Shown here one piece after another: positions 34,763-44,077 of a stretch of 64,000 nucleotides of DNA; the first letter of the stretch is position 1, and every line of letters starts with the position of its first letter. The notes below the pieces were generated by a model. It saw only the letters and a program-made list of their open reading frames with translations, was not told the DNA's origin and ran no database searches. A program made the translations under genes and the position numbers. The stretch is taken from the NCBI RefSeq assembly GCF_900177685.1, contig NZ_FXAY01000001.1, forward strand, positions 620,001 to 684,000, written 5' to 3'. The DNA is from Agreia pratensis. Lineage in GTDB: Bacteria > Actinomycetota > Actinomycetes > Actinomycetales > Microbacteriaceae.

Positions 34763-36133
34763 TCAGACCCTCTCTTCAGGCAGGGCATCGGCCAGGGCAT
34801 CCGCCACCGGGTCGCTCTCCTGCCCGGCGAAGGCGCGAAGCATCATGTCGCGGTCGAACTGCCCTTCCCATTTGGCCACGACGAACGTGGCGACGCAGTT
34901 GCCCAGCAGATTGACGACGACGCGCATGGAATCCATGATCCGGTCGGCGCCGAGGAGCAGCGCCACCCCGGCGACCGGGAAGATTCCGAGCGCGGCGGCG
35001 GTGGCCGACAGCGCCAAGAACGACGAGCCGGGAACGCCGGCCATTCCTTTCGACGTCAACAGGAGCACACCGAGGGCCGTGAGCTGCTGGCCCAGATCGA
35101 GCTCCACGCCGAATGCCTGCGACAGAAAGAGCAGCGAGATCGAGAGGTAGATCGCCGCGCCATCGAGGTTGAATGAATAGCCGGTCGGAACGACAAGGCC
35201 GGACACAGCGCGCGAGCAGCCGGCAGCGGTCAGCTTGGTGATGATGCGAGGCAGCACGGATTCGGTCGACGCCGTTCCCAGTGCCAGACCGAATTCGGCC
35301 CGTGTGTACTTGACGAAACTCCAGAGGGGCACCTTGGGAATGAACCAGGCGATCAGGGCGAGAACGCCGATGAAGAGAATCGCGGCGCCGTAGCAGGCTG
35401 CGATCAGCTTCGCGTAGGTTCCGAGCGTGGCGATGCCGTACTGGCCGATCACGAAGGCCATGGCACCGAAGGCTCCGATCGGTGCCACACGCATGATCCA
35501 GCCCATGATCTTGAAGGTGATGGCGAGGCACGAGTCCATCACGTTCAGCACCGGCGCCAGCTTGTCCTTGCCGATGACGACGACGGCCGCCCCGACGAAG
35601 ACAGAGAAGAAGAGCACCTGGAGGAGGGCATTCTGCGCGAACGCGTCGATCACGCTCGTGGGGATCACGCTGAGGATGAAGGTGGCCGCGTCCGTAGGCT
35701 CGGCCCCTCCTGTCTTTGCCTGGACGTCCGCCTCGGAAAGAGACGAAGGATCGATGTTGAGGCCTTGGCCCGGTCCGACGATGTTGCCGACGATCATGCC
35801 GAAGATGAGCGCGAACGTCGATGCGGCCAGAAAGTAGGTGAGAGCCTTGACGCCGACGCGACCGACGGACTTCACATCGCCCATGTGCGCGATTCCCGTG
35901 ACGATCACGAGAAAGACCAACGGCGAGATGATCATCTTGATCAGCCGGATGAAGCCGTCACCGAGAGGTTTGAGCTGGGATCCGAGATCGGGAAACAGCA
36001 CCCCGACCGTGATTCCGAGAACGATAGCCACGATCAGCTGAAAGAACAGCGCGGTGTAGAACGGTCGTCTCACACGTAGGTGGATCGCGCTGGTCGACGT
36101 GTCCTCGAACATGCCGTCGGGCGTACTGGCCAT
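34763..36133 (-). CDS. dctA: C4-dicarboxylate/H+ (Na+) symporter DctA
   Basis: 456 residues, DAACS family. Typical re-entrant-loop sequences GTASTESVLPRIITKL and TGYSFNLDGAAIYLS, and FRxIKMIISPLVF at the start (here LIKMIISPLVFLVI), with about eight TM helices. Imports succinate, fumarate and malate. No DctBD or DcuSR sensor is adjacent. ATG at 36133; 171 bases upstream to the epimerase contain an imperfect CTGTC-N6-GACAG that may be a control site. Confidence 0.93.
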   Translation of the reverse strand: MASTPDGMFEDTSTSAIHLRVRRPFYTALFFQLIVAIVLGITVGVLFPDLGSQLKPLGDGFIRLIKMIISPLVFLVIVTGIAHMGDVKSVGRVGVKALTYFLAASTFALIFGMIVGNIVGPGQGLNIDPSSLSEADVQAKTGGAEPTDAATFILSVIPTSVIDAFAQNALLQVLFFSVFVGAAVVVIGKDKLAPVLNVMDSCLAITFKIMGWIMRVAPIGAFGAMAFVIGQYGIATLGTYAKLIAACYGAAILFIGVLALIAWFIPKVPLWSFVKYTRAEFGLALGTASTESVLPRIITKLTAAGCSRAVSGLVVPTGYSFNLDGAAIYLSISLLFLSQAFGVELDLGQQLTALGVLLLTSKGMAGVPGSSFLALSATAAALGIFPVAGVALLLGADRIMDSMRVVVNLLGNCVATFVVAKWEGQFDRDMMLRAFAGQESDPVADALADALPEERV

Positions 36134-36304
36134 GAGTGTCTCTCATTCGCTGATGAGTGGAAGAGGGCATACCTCCACTGTCGATATGGACAGACCAATT
36201 AAGAGACATCATTGTTACCGCTCTTCGCGGCATGTATTTCGGCGAAGTAAAACGCCCGGCGTCTTTTGGTGCGCCGTGGGCGGCGGCTTACGCCGACGGC
36301 GGCG

Positions 36305-37144
36305 TCAGTCGCGCCAGCTGTGCTGCGGGTCGTAGCCGAGCAGGCGACGGGCCTTGTCGATCGAGAGCAACGTGTTCGTGTTGTCGAGGTCACCGCGGGT
36401 CTCGACTCCGGGGAACACCTCGGCGACCAGCTCGGAGTTCGGGCGGCTCATCACCGTGTCGGGCGACGCGATGATGAAGCGGTCGAAGCCCGTGTGCTGC
36501 CACTCGAGCGCCTTTAGAACGGCTTGCGCTCCGTCGCGGGCATCGATGTAGCCCCAGAGGTTCCACTTGCGCAGCCGAGCATCGGCGTCGAAAGAAGGGA
36601 ACTCCGCGTAGTCGGACTCGTGCATCACATTCGAGAAGCGCAAGGCCACGATCTTCAACTCGGGGTTCCACCGCGTGAGCTCGATCGCCATCGTCTCTTC
36701 GAGATGCTTCACGAGCGAGTAGGTGCTCTCTGGGCGCGCCGCATAATCCTCGTCGACAGGAATGTAGGGCGGCGGCACGTCGAACGGCAGCCCGAGAACC
36801 GTCTCGCTCGAGGCGTAGACGATGTTCGTGATTCCCGCCCGCTCTGCCGCCTTGAACACGTGGTAGGTGCCGAGCATGTTGTTCTCGAAAGTCACCACGT
36901 CGCTGCGCATGCCAGGTGCGGGGATCGCGGCGAGGTGCACGATGGCGTCGAAGCCGTCGGGTCCGTCGTCGACGCTGTGGAAAGCATCCACCACGTCGCC
37001 GTAGTTGGTCAGGTCGAGGCGAACGAAGCCGTTGCCCCGTTCACCGACAACGTCGAAGTTGGTCACGGTGTGGCCCTGCTCGCGCAGGTAGGGCAGCACC
37101 ACGCTGCCGAGCTTTCCAGAACCGCCGGTCAGTGCAATACGCAT
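36305..37144 (-). CDS. NAD(P)-dependent epimerase/dehydratase (uronate-dehydrogenase-like SDR)
   Basis: 279 residues. Rossmann motif TGGSGKLGS at the N-terminus, active-site pattern SSETVLG and YSLVK (YxxxK), and DLTNYGDV. Close in shape to uronate dehydrogenases and to galactose epimerase relatives. It could oxidise a sugar acid; context gives no help. ATG at 37144. Ends 171 bases upstream of dctA. Confidence 0.85.
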   Translation of the reverse strand: MRIALTGGSGKLGSVVLPYLREQGHTVTNFDVVGERGNGFVRLDLTNYGDVVDAFHSVDDGPDGFDAIVHLAAIPAPGMRSDVVTFENNMLGTYHVFKAAERAGITNIVYASSETVLGLPFDVPPPYIPVDEDYAARPESTYSLVKHLEETMAIELTRWNPELKIVALRFSNVMHESDYAEFPSFDADARLRKWNLWGYIDARDGAQAVLKALEWQHTGFDRFIIASPDTVMSRPNSELVAEVFPGVETRGDLDNTNTLLSIDKARRLLGYDPQHSWRD

Positions 37145-37222
37145 TCAAAACTCCCGTGTTGTGAGGCGAGCGCTCGGCGTGGATGATCAAAGCGAGCGCG
37201 TCACCCCAGTCTGTCACCGGTC

Positions 37223-37870
37223 GTGAGCGAGAATAGGCAGGTGACTCTCCAGCCGATGCTCCCGTTCCCCTGGGAAGAGGAGCAGAAGCCGGCTCGCCCC
37301 GCCCATCTCGACCGCCTTGTCGCAGACGGCACGAATCGAGTCGAGTGGCTGCGCGCGCGCAGTCGCGGCGTGACCGCCACCGATGTGGCCCGCCTCACCG
37401 GACCGCAGAACCTCGAGTCGGTGGCCTACGACAAGATCAACGGCACCGGCTTCGGCGGCAACATCTTCACCGATCACGGCAAAGACCGCGAGCCGCACAT
37501 CGCACGCTATGTGCGGGCCATGTTCGGGGTTCTCCCCAGCTCATCGCTGTTTCACGCCGAGGGCGAGAAGCGCCATCTGGCGACTCCCGACGGCGTGGCC
37601 GTCACCAAGAACGGAACGCTCGAGCTGGCTGAGATCAAGACCACGAACAAAGCGTGGCGCTCGATTCCCCGGCACTATCTGCGCCAGGTGTGGTGGCAGC
37701 AGTACGTGCTCGGTGCGGAGCGCACCATCGTGGTGTGGGAGCAGCACGACAATTTCATGCCCGTCGACCCCGAGCCGCAGAGCCGTTGGGTCGATCGCGA
37801 CGAGAACGAGATCGCGCGTCTCGTGAACCTTGCCGACAAGCTGCTCGCGCTCATGCAACCCGGTCGCTGA
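37223..37870 (+). CDS. YqaJ-family exonuclease (PD-(D/E)XK superfamily)
   Basis: 215 residues. The PD-(D/E)XK core is visible as HGKDREPHIARY (helix Glu), TPDGVAV (Asp) and LELAEIKTTNK (E-x-K). YqaJ/lambda-exo relatives degrade one strand of double-stranded DNA to aid recombination, and many are of phage origin. No recombinase or phage gene is nearby, so it is a solitary chromosomal copy. Start GTG 37223 or GTG 37241 (with AGGCAG). Overlaps the convergent DUF998 gene by 20 bases. Confidence 0.85.
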   Translation: MSENRQVTLQPMLPFPWEEEQKPARPAHLDRLVADGTNRVEWLRARSRGVTATDVARLTGPQNLESVAYDKINGTGFGGNIFTDHGKDREPHIARYVRAMFGVLPSSSLFHAEGEKRHLATPDGVAVTKNGTLELAEIKTTNKAWRSIPRHYLRQVWWQQYVLGAERTIVVWEQHDNFMPVDPEPQSRWVDRDENEIARLVNLADKLLALMQPGR

Positions 37871-38552
37871 CCGGGCTCGCGCATCCGGTCGCCACCGATG
37901 CCCGGCTCGGCACCGCGGCGAGCAGCGCGACCGCGAGAATCGCCAGCCACAGCAGGGCGACGGTGGTCGCGGCGAACTCGAGCAGGCCGCCCAGGTGCTG
38001 CATGAATCGGGCGAGAGACAGGATGCCGCCAGCCCCGGAGACCACGGCCACCACGACGGCCGACACCATCGAGTAGCGGGCGAGCCTCGGGTGGTCGCGC
38101 GCCGTCGCCACTTGGAGCATCGCGATGCACGCGGCGGCGAAGCCGATCACGGCGATGACGGTGTGCGTGAAGTCCTGCCAGGTGAACGAGTCGCCGACGG
38201 GCAGGGGGCAGCCGCTGGTGCAGGTGATCTGCGACGCGAGCGCGAACGCAGAACCCGCGATGAGCAGAGAGACAGAGGGCGTGACGAGGGCGAGGATGCG
38301 CATCCGCGAGCGCAGGGTCGTCGCTTCGGCGGCCACGATGAGTGCGGCGACCGCAACGAGAAGGAGCGCCCAGCGGAACGCCCAGGCGGTCGGCTCGCCG
38401 TCTGCACCCAGCTCGCTCACGTAGATGAAGCGGTTCGCAGCGATGCGGGCACCCCACAGCAGCGCAAGACCGACGAGCACAGCCACGGCGGCGACAACGA
38501 GCAGCGGTCGGGCCACCCGGGGCGACGCAGCACGAGAGAGGCGGAAAGTCAC
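37851..38552 (-). CDS. DUF998 membrane protein
   Basis: 233 residues from a GTG. Six or so hydrophobic segments; the DUF998 elements are seen around SQITCTSGCPLPVGDSFTWQDFTHTVIAVIGF. Two close cysteines in TCTSGC face outside. Function unknown; the family is widespread in actinobacteria. Its 3' end overlaps the YqaJ gene. Confidence 0.85.
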   Translation of the reverse strand: MTFRLSRAASPRVARPLLVVAAVAVLVGLALLWGARIAANRFIYVSELGADGEPTAWAFRWALLLVAVAALIVAAEATTLRSRMRILALVTPSVSLLIAGSAFALASQITCTSGCPLPVGDSFTWQDFTHTVIAVIGFAAACIAMLQVATARDHPRLARYSMVSAVVVAVVSGAGGILSLARFMQHLGGLLEFAATTVALLWLAILAVALLAAVPSRASVATGCASPVSDRVA

Positions 38553-38669
38553 GATCTACGAATGGTAACGGCGGCGAAGTTTGTTTGCCTCCAAGGAACA
38601 CCGCCGTAACACCGGTGAATCATTCGACCGATTGACTGGAGCGTGCGGGGAGCCCGAACGACCCACACA

Positions 38670-38697
38670 CTCGACAAGCCGCATATTCCTTGTCGAG
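38670..38697. promoter_or_regulatory. Inverted repeat upstream of the quinone oxidoreductase gene
   Basis: Perfect 9-bp arms CTCGACAAG and CTTGTCGAG separated by 10 bases, ending 44 bases before the ATG at 38742. A likely dimeric-repressor operator; alternatively a hairpin from repeat family 3 (TCGACAAG is shared). Confidence 0.5.
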
Positions 38698-38741
38698 AAT
38701 CCCTCACGGGACGCCCAGAACCCGCCGATGAAAGGCCAGCG

Positions 38742-39764
38742 ATGACGCCGCACGAGACCAATTCGATCACCCCGCACGTCGTCAGCGCTCCCCCTTCTTC
38801 GCCACCGGCTCTGATGAAAGCGGTCGTCTTCGACGCACCGGGAGATCCATCGGTTCTGCGGCTCACAGATGTGGCCACGCCCGCGAGGGTCGGCTCGGAG
38901 GTTCTCGTGAAGGTCTCTGCGGCGGGCATCAACCCAATCGATGCTAAGACCCGTTCCGGCGCCGGAGTGTCTGTCGCCATCCCGTTCTATCCGACCGTCA
39001 TCGGTCGCGACTTCTGCGGAATCGTGGTCGAGAGCCCCTACGACGGCCACCCGCTCAAACCGGGCGACGAGGTCTACGGCGTCAGTGCAGCGCCTCGCAC
39101 CTTCGGCTCCTATGCGCAGTACGTCGCCGTTCCGAGTCTGCAGGTTGCGCGCAAGCCCCGTCGGCTCACTCCCATCGAGGCTGCCGCCGTGCCGACCGCG
39201 GCGCTCACGGCGTGGGGGCTCGTCGTAGACCTGGCGAAGGCTCACGAGGGGCAGCGCATGCTCATCCACTCGGGAGCCGGCGGGGTGGGCCATCTGGCCG
39301 TGCAGCTGGCCGTGTACTTCGGCGCACGCGTGATCGCGACGACCTCGGGCAACAACGCGAGCTGGTTGCGGTCGCTCGGCGCAGAGGAGGTCATCGACTA
39401 CACGACGACGCGCTTCGAAGAGCGGGTGTCGGATGTCGACGTGGTGATCGATCTCGTCGGCAACGTTCACGACAACACCGGAACACGCTCGCTCTCTGTG
39501 CTTCGCCACGGAGGACTCATCATCTCGGTTCCCACCGGGGGCTGGCCCGGATTCGCTGACGAAGCCGAGAAGGCCGGGGTTCGATGGAGCGGTTTTTCCG
39601 TGTCTCCCGACGCGGCCTGCCTCGCGATCATCTCGAGACTCATCGACTCCGGCGATCTGCATGTGCACGTCTCCGAGATCTATCCGCTCGACGAGGCGTC
39701 CGAGGCGCACGCGCACCTCGAGCGCGGACACACCCGAGGAAAGATCGTGCTCGAGGTTCCGTAG
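38742..39764 (+). CDS. Zinc-independent NADPH:quinone oxidoreductase (MDR, zeta-crystallin-like)
   Basis: 340 residues from the ATG at 38742 with GAAAGG 8 bases upstream. The core begins MKAVVFDAPGDPSVLRLTDV, then GRDFCGIVVE, and the NADPH motif HSGAGGVGHLAVQLA; no zinc ligands, as in zeta-crystallin. Its FAQ is reduction of quinones or enals. About 25 N-terminal residues precede the conserved start, so translation might begin at the internal ATG instead. Confidence 0.9.
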   Translation: MTPHETNSITPHVVSAPPSSPPALMKAVVFDAPGDPSVLRLTDVATPARVGSEVLVKVSAAGINPIDAKTRSGAGVSVAIPFYPTVIGRDFCGIVVESPYDGHPLKPGDEVYGVSAAPRTFGSYAQYVAVPSLQVARKPRRLTPIEAAAVPTAALTAWGLVVDLAKAHEGQRMLIHSGAGGVGHLAVQLAVYFGARVIATTSGNNASWLRSLGAEEVIDYTTTRFEERVSDVDVVIDLVGNVHDNTGTRSLSVLRHGGLIISVPTGGWPGFADEAEKAGVRWSGFSVSPDAACLAIISRLIDSGDLHVHVSEIYPLDEASEAHAHLERGHTRGKIVLEVP

Positions 39765-39818
39765 CGGCGGCCCACCCTCCTGCACCGCATGTCATGAGCT
39801 CCGCGTACGCTGGGGCGC

Positions 39819-41258
39819 GTGACTCGATCTTCACTCAGGCTGACGACATCCACCGATGACCGTCTCGCCGCGGCGATCGCGGCAATCCGCGCCGACCTCG
39901 ACGTACCCACCGCCTTTGCTTCGGCCGTCGAGCTCGAGGCGCAGCGCGTGGTGGCGTCGAACGCTCTGCCGATCTCCGATCTCACCGATGTTCCGTTCAT
40001 CACGATCGATCCCGAAGGGTCGACCGACCTCGACCAGGCCGTGCAGATCGAGCGGCTGGGCGAGGGCTACCTCCTGCGCTACGCCATTGCAGACGTGCCC
40101 GCGTTCGTCGAGCCGCTCGGCGAGATCGATGCCGAGGCGAGGCGTCGCGGGCAGACCTTCTATGCGCCCGATGGCCGCATTCCTCTGCACCCCACGATCA
40201 TCAGCGAGAACGCCGCATCACTGCTGCCAGCTGAGGTGCGGGGCGCTTTCGTGTGGCGGTTTTCGCTCGGGGCCGACGGCGCTGTGCGCTCGACCGAATT
40301 GTCGCGTGCGCGCATCCGGAGCGTTCGCCAACTCTCATACGTCGAGGCCCAGCGCGAGATCGACTCGCGCGAGGGACCCGATGCCGCGGCGGCAGACGTG
40401 ACGCTGATGCTGCTCGCCGAAGTCGGGCCGGCTCGACGCGCTCTCGAGAGGCTTCGCGGCGGCGCGAACCTCTCGCGACCCGAGCAGATCGTCTCCTCGA
40501 GCGGCGGGCACTACACGCTCGAGCGCCGTTCGTCGCTGCCCGTCGAAGAGTGGAACGCGCAGATCTCACTCCTCACCGGAATGGAGGCCGCGCGCATCAT
40601 GATCGCCGGTCGGGTCGGCATTCTGAGAACCATGCCGGCTCCCGATGCCGAGACAGTCCAGCGATTCAGGCTGCGCACCGAGGCGCTCGGCCACCCGTGG
40701 CCCGAGTCCATGCCCTATGGGGAATATCTCGCCTCACTCGACCCGAACAACCCCCTTCAGCTCGCGATCACGCACGCCGCCGGCTCGCTTTTCCGGGGCG
40801 CTGGCTACACGGCGTTCGACGGCGACGTGCCCGAGCAGGTCAGCCAGGCGGCCGTCGCCGCACCCTACGCACACACGACCGCTCCATTGCGGCGGTTGGT
40901 CGATCGCTTCACACTCGTCATCTGCGAGGCGTTGTGCGCGGGTGAGGCGCCGCCGCAGTGGGCCCGCGATGCCCTGGCCTCACTGCCCAAGATCATGGCG
41001 GCATCCGATTCGCGCGCCTCACAACTCGACAACCGGTCGATCGCAGCGGTCGAGGCGGCGCTGCTCTCCGACCGCATCGGGCAACTCTTCGAGGCAGCGG
41101 TCATCTCGGCGAAAGAGAATCGCGGCATCGTTCAGATCATCGACCCTGCCGTCGACGCGGAATGCACGGGCAGCCTGACTGCCGGCGAACGAGTGCGGGT
41201 AAGGCTGGTCGAAGCAGACATAGAGTCGGGCCGAGTTCTCTTCGAACTCGTCGACTAG
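39819..41258 (+). CDS. RNB-domain ribonuclease, RNase II/R-like, without RNA-binding domains
   Basis: 479 residues from a GTG. The RNB catalytic loop is ITIDPEGSTDLDQAV: Asp64, Asp70 and Asp72 match RNase II Asp201, 207 and 209, but the fourth Asp (210) is Gln73. The C-terminal RNB motif is APYAHTTAPLRRLVDR, for the usual YxHFTSPIRRYxD. There are no cold-shock domains and only a short C-terminal extension that could be a reduced S1 fold. A 3'-5' exoribonuclease is expected; such short RNB proteins are common in actinobacteria. It stops in a CTAG shared with the convergent TetR gene. Confidence 0.88.
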   Translation: MTRSSLRLTTSTDDRLAAAIAAIRADLDVPTAFASAVELEAQRVVASNALPISDLTDVPFITIDPEGSTDLDQAVQIERLGEGYLLRYAIADVPAFVEPLGEIDAEARRRGQTFYAPDGRIPLHPTIISENAASLLPAEVRGAFVWRFSLGADGAVRSTELSRARIRSVRQLSYVEAQREIDSREGPDAAAADVTLMLLAEVGPARRALERLRGGANLSRPEQIVSSSGGHYTLERRSSLPVEEWNAQISLLTGMEAARIMIAGRVGILRTMPAPDAETVQRFRLRTEALGHPWPESMPYGEYLASLDPNNPLQLAITHAAGSLFRGAGYTAFDGDVPEQVSQAAVAAPYAHTTAPLRRLVDRFTLVICEALCAGEAPPQWARDALASLPKIMAASDSRASQLDNRSIAAVEAALLSDRIGQLFEAAVISAKENRGIVQIIDPAVDAECTGSLTAGERVRVRLVEADIESGRVLFELVD

Positions 41259-41905
41259 ACCGGCCGCGTCGACTGCTCGCTCGCGACACACAATACGGCG
41301 TCGAGCTTTGCTCCGAACGAGAGGGTCATCAGCTCGGTGGCTGCTTCGTCACCCTCGAAATTGTCGGGCATGCCGATCGCGAGAAGGGTGTTGATCAACA
41401 TGCCGTCGGCGAGAAAGCCTCGAACATCATCGGCAGGAATCCCCGCCTCGTCGCGCAGCAGTCGGTAGATCTCGAGGAATCCGGCTCGCGCGCGGCGCCC
41501 GATCACATCGTCGTGGCCCTGGATGAAGCCCTGCATCAGCGACATCAGGATTCCCCGGTCTTCGATCAGATCGACGTAGGCCTGGCCCAGCCGCGCGCCG
41601 AGTTCGTTGCTCGCGATCTCTCCCGAGTCGCGCAGGCGAATGATCTCGCGAAAGGCGACGATGAGCTTGCCGAGGGCGCGCTCCATGACCTCGACGAACA
41701 GTTTCTCTTTCGTGCCGAACATGCGCACGACGTAGGGCTGGCTGATACCAGCAGCCTGCGCGATCTGCTCGGTCGTCGTGCCCGAGTATCCCCTGCGCCC
41801 GAAGACCGCGCTGGCGTGCCCGAGAATCAGCTCGCGCCGCTCGGCAGCAGGCATTCGCTCGCGAATGGGAGGGTCGGACGGAGTGTCATTGGTCACACTT
41901 GACAT
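41255..41905 (-). CDS. TetR-family repressor
   Basis: 216 residues. HTH segment SGTTTEQIAQAAGISQPYVVRMFGTKEKLFVEVM at residues about 40-75; the rest is the ligand-binding helical domain. Divergent to a DHA2 exporter, the classic arrangement for drug-inducible efflux. Two palindromes between the genes are the likely operators. Confidence 0.92.
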   Translation of the reverse strand: MSSVTNDTPSDPPIRERMPAAERRELILGHASAVFGRRGYSGTTTEQIAQAAGISQPYVVRMFGTKEKLFVEVMERALGKLIVAFREIIRLRDSGEIASNELGARLGQAYVDLIEDRGILMSLMQGFIQGHDDVIGRRARAGFLEIYRLLRDEAGIPADDVRGFLADGMLINTLLAIGMPDNFEGDEAATELMTLSFGAKLDAVLCVASEQSTRPV

Positions 41906-41907
41906 GG

Positions 41908-41950
41908 TATCAGCTGATAACTTACTCTCTAGTAATTGATCGATTACTAG
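41908..41950. promoter_or_regulatory. Two palindromes between TetR and exporter genes
   Basis: TATCAGCTGATA (41908-41919, perfect) and an arm pair CTAGTAAT / ATTACTAG around six bases (41929-41950). The second lies 22-43 bases before the exporter ATG, over its promoter; the first overlaps the TetR start region. Confidence 0.75.
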
Positions 41951-41971
41951 TTTAGTTTGTGTGGAGATGTC

Positions 41972-43438
41972 ATGTCAGTTGCCCGTCGAATCCCCGTCTG
42001 GCTCGCGCTCATCGCCGCCTCGGTTCCTGTCTTCATGGCCACCCTCGACAACCTCGTCGTGACCAGCGCCCTCCCCGTGATCCACCAAGATCTGGGCGCC
42101 GGCGTCACCGAGTTGCAGTGGATCACCAACGCCTACACGCTGACCTTCGCTGCCCTGATGCTTCTCTTCGTGAGCCTGGGCGACCGCTTCGGAAGGCGGC
42201 ACTTCTTCGTCGGCGGCATCGTGCTCTTCACCCTGTCGAGTGCGGCAGCCGCGCTCAGCACAGAACCATGGATGCTCGTACTCGCCCGGGCCGTGCAGGG
42301 TGCCGGTTCCGCGGCCATCATGCCGTTGTCTCTCACCCTGCTCGTCGGCTCAGTCTCCACTCGAATGCGGCCCCTCGCAATCGGCATCTGGGGCGGCATC
42401 TCCGGTCTCGGCGTCGCTCTCGGTCCGCTCATCGGTGGCGCCGTGGTCGAGGGGTGGAGCTGGCAGGCCATCTTCTGGCTCAATGTGCCGCTGGGCATCC
42501 TCTCCGTTCCGCTTGTCATCGCCGCGCTGCCGAACTCCTTCGGCGCCCGCGTGCGCGCCGACATCTGGGGCGTGATCCTGGCCGGTGTCGGGATCCTCGG
42601 CATCGTCTACGGCATCGTGCGCGGCAACGACGCCGGCTGGGCGAGCGCAGAAGTACTCGTCGCGCTTGTCGGCGGCGCCGTGCTGATGGGCCTCTTCCTC
42701 GTGCGGGAGTCCCGCGTGTCTGCCCCTCTCCTTCCGCTCCGCCTGTTTCGCGACCGCAGCTTCTCGATCGCGAACGCCGTGGGCCTCATCTTCAGCTTCG
42801 GAGCGTTCGGGGCGGTGTTCATCCTCATCCAGTTCCTGCAGATCGTGCAGAACTACTCGCCTCTCGAAGCGGGGGTGCTCACCATGCCCTGGACCATGGC
42901 ACCCATGGTCGTGGCGCCGCTCGCCGGGCTGATCGCGCCCCGGGTCGGCACGCGCATCCTGATCGTCGCCGGTCTCGCGTCGCTCGCCATCGGCATCGGC
43001 TGGCTGGCCGCCACCATGGCTCCGGATGCGACGTACCCGGCCATGCTGCCCGGCTTCATTTTCGCGGGGCTCGGCATGGGTCTCGTCTTCGCCCCGAGTT
43101 CCACGGCAGTGCTGGTGAACATGGCCCCGGCCGACCACGCCAAGGCTTCGGGCACCAACTCCACGCTGCGCGAGATCGGCGTCGCTCTGGGCATCGCCGT
43201 GCTCACGGCCGTCTTCACCGGTGCCGGCGGCGAACTCACACCGACCGGCTACGTGGATGCCGCGGTTCCGGCCGTCTTCGTCGGTGCAGCAGCGCTGGCC
43301 CTCGCCGCGCTGATCGCACTCTTCCTGCCCGCCGGGCGCAGCACAGATGTCCGCGGCGATACACCCGCTGTCCGAGAGCCCACGCCCACCCGCTTGTCAC
43401 GAATCGACCTGACCGCCGCTGGGAAGGTCGATTCGTGA
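41972..43438 (+). CDS. DHA2-family MFS exporter controlled by TetR
   Basis: 488 residues from the ATG at 41972 with GGAG. TM1 has VFMATLDNLVVTSALPVI, motif A is LGDRFGRRHFFVGG, and motif C is GISGLGVALGPLIGG; about 14 TM helices. Exports a hydrophobic drug or metabolite in exchange for protons. The last 15 codons and the stop form a perfect 16-bp-stem hairpin in the mRNA (see separate entry). Confidence 0.93.
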   Translation: MSVARRIPVWLALIAASVPVFMATLDNLVVTSALPVIHQDLGAGVTELQWITNAYTLTFAALMLLFVSLGDRFGRRHFFVGGIVLFTLSSAAAALSTEPWMLVLARAVQGAGSAAIMPLSLTLLVGSVSTRMRPLAIGIWGGISGLGVALGPLIGGAVVEGWSWQAIFWLNVPLGILSVPLVIAALPNSFGARVRADIWGVILAGVGILGIVYGIVRGNDAGWASAEVLVALVGGAVLMGLFLVRESRVSAPLLPLRLFRDRSFSIANAVGLIFSFGAFGAVFILIQFLQIVQNYSPLEAGVLTMPWTMAPMVVAPLAGLIAPRVGTRILIVAGLASLAIGIGWLAATMAPDATYPAMLPGFIFAGLGMGLVFAPSSTAVLVNMAPADHAKASGTNSTLREIGVALGIAVLTAVFTGAGGELTPTGYVDAAVPAVFVGAAALALAALIALFLPAGRSTDVRGDTPAVREPTPTRLSRIDLTAAGKVDS

Positions 43439-43440
43439 CA
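43395..43440. terminator. 16-bp perfect stem overlapping the exporter stop codon
   Basis: TGTCACGAATCGACCT (43395-43410) and AGGTCGATTCGTGACA (43425-43440), loop 14 bases. The stop TGA (43436-43438) is inside the right arm. Probably a terminator, or a hairpin element captured into the 3' end of the gene. Confidence 0.8.
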
Positions 43441-43446
43441 CACGGG

Positions 43447-43469
43447 CGTTCCCGGAGTGTGCCGAAGGG
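43447..43469. repeat. Repeat family 3 copy (CGTTCCCGGAGTGTGCCGAA)
   Basis: A GTTCCC...GAAGGG element in the 34-base gap between convergent exporter and GNAT genes. Confidence 0.6.
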
Positions 43470-43472
43470 CAG

Positions 43473-44003
43473 CTACAGAACGCGCTCCCGCACGAAGTCG
43501 TCTTCATACGTCTCTCCCACGAGAAAGCGCTTCGTGCCCACCTTGGCGAAGCCGTTCTTCTCGTAGAAGCGATTCGCCCGAGCATTCTCCTCGTTCACCC
43601 CAAGCCACATGGCAGCGGCCCCGCGCCGCTGCGACGCGGCGATCGTCTCGGTCATGAGTGCGGGTGCGATGCCCTGCCCGTGGTGCCCGGCGAGCACGTA
43701 GAACTTGCTGAGCTCGATCGACGGCGTCACCGTCAGCGCCGCCGTCACGTCGGGGTCTGACGGTTCTGCGAACACGATCATCGTGTAGCCGACCGCCTCA
43801 CCCTCGATCTCGGCGAGCAGGATGTCGCGGGCCGGGTCGGCGAGGTAGCCGTCGAAACTCGTCTGGCTGAGATGGGTCGCGATGAACGCGGCCTTGGCCT
43901 CGTCGGTGGTGTGCGGCGGACACGCGAGGGGAAAGGTAGAAGCCGCCAACGCCGCGAGAGCACCACTGTCAGAAACGACCGCACGCCGCACAGAAAGAAC
44001 CAT
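43473..44003 (-). CDS. GNAT-family N-acetyltransferase
   Basis: 176 residues from the ATG at 44003. Acetyl-CoA motif A is LSKFYVLAGHHGQGIAPALM (Q/RxxGxG/A as HGQGIA), followed by motif B NxRANRFYEKNGF. Substrate unknown; RimI/YjcF-like size. 103 bases upstream is a 33-bp element that also occurs at the same distance before the DUF559 gene. Confidence 0.9.
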   Translation of the reverse strand: MVLSVRRAVVSDSGALAALAASTFPLACPPHTTDEAKAAFIATHLSQTSFDGYLADPARDILLAEIEGEAVGYTMIVFAEPSDPDVTAALTVTPSIELSKFYVLAGHHGQGIAPALMTETIAASQRRGAAAMWLGVNEENARANRFYEKNGFAKVGTKRFLVGETYEDDFVRERVL

Positions 44004-44077
44004 CCCGTCAGAATACCGTCGCCCGCCCCAAGCCGCCTTCGCCGGCGTGACCCCGCTCCCATGCCCACGAGAGTCCC

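Noticed and set aside
37223-37870. Prophage remnant around the YqaJ nuclease
   Set aside because: No other phage-type gene, integrase or att-like repeat is nearby; neighbours are ordinary chromosomal genes.
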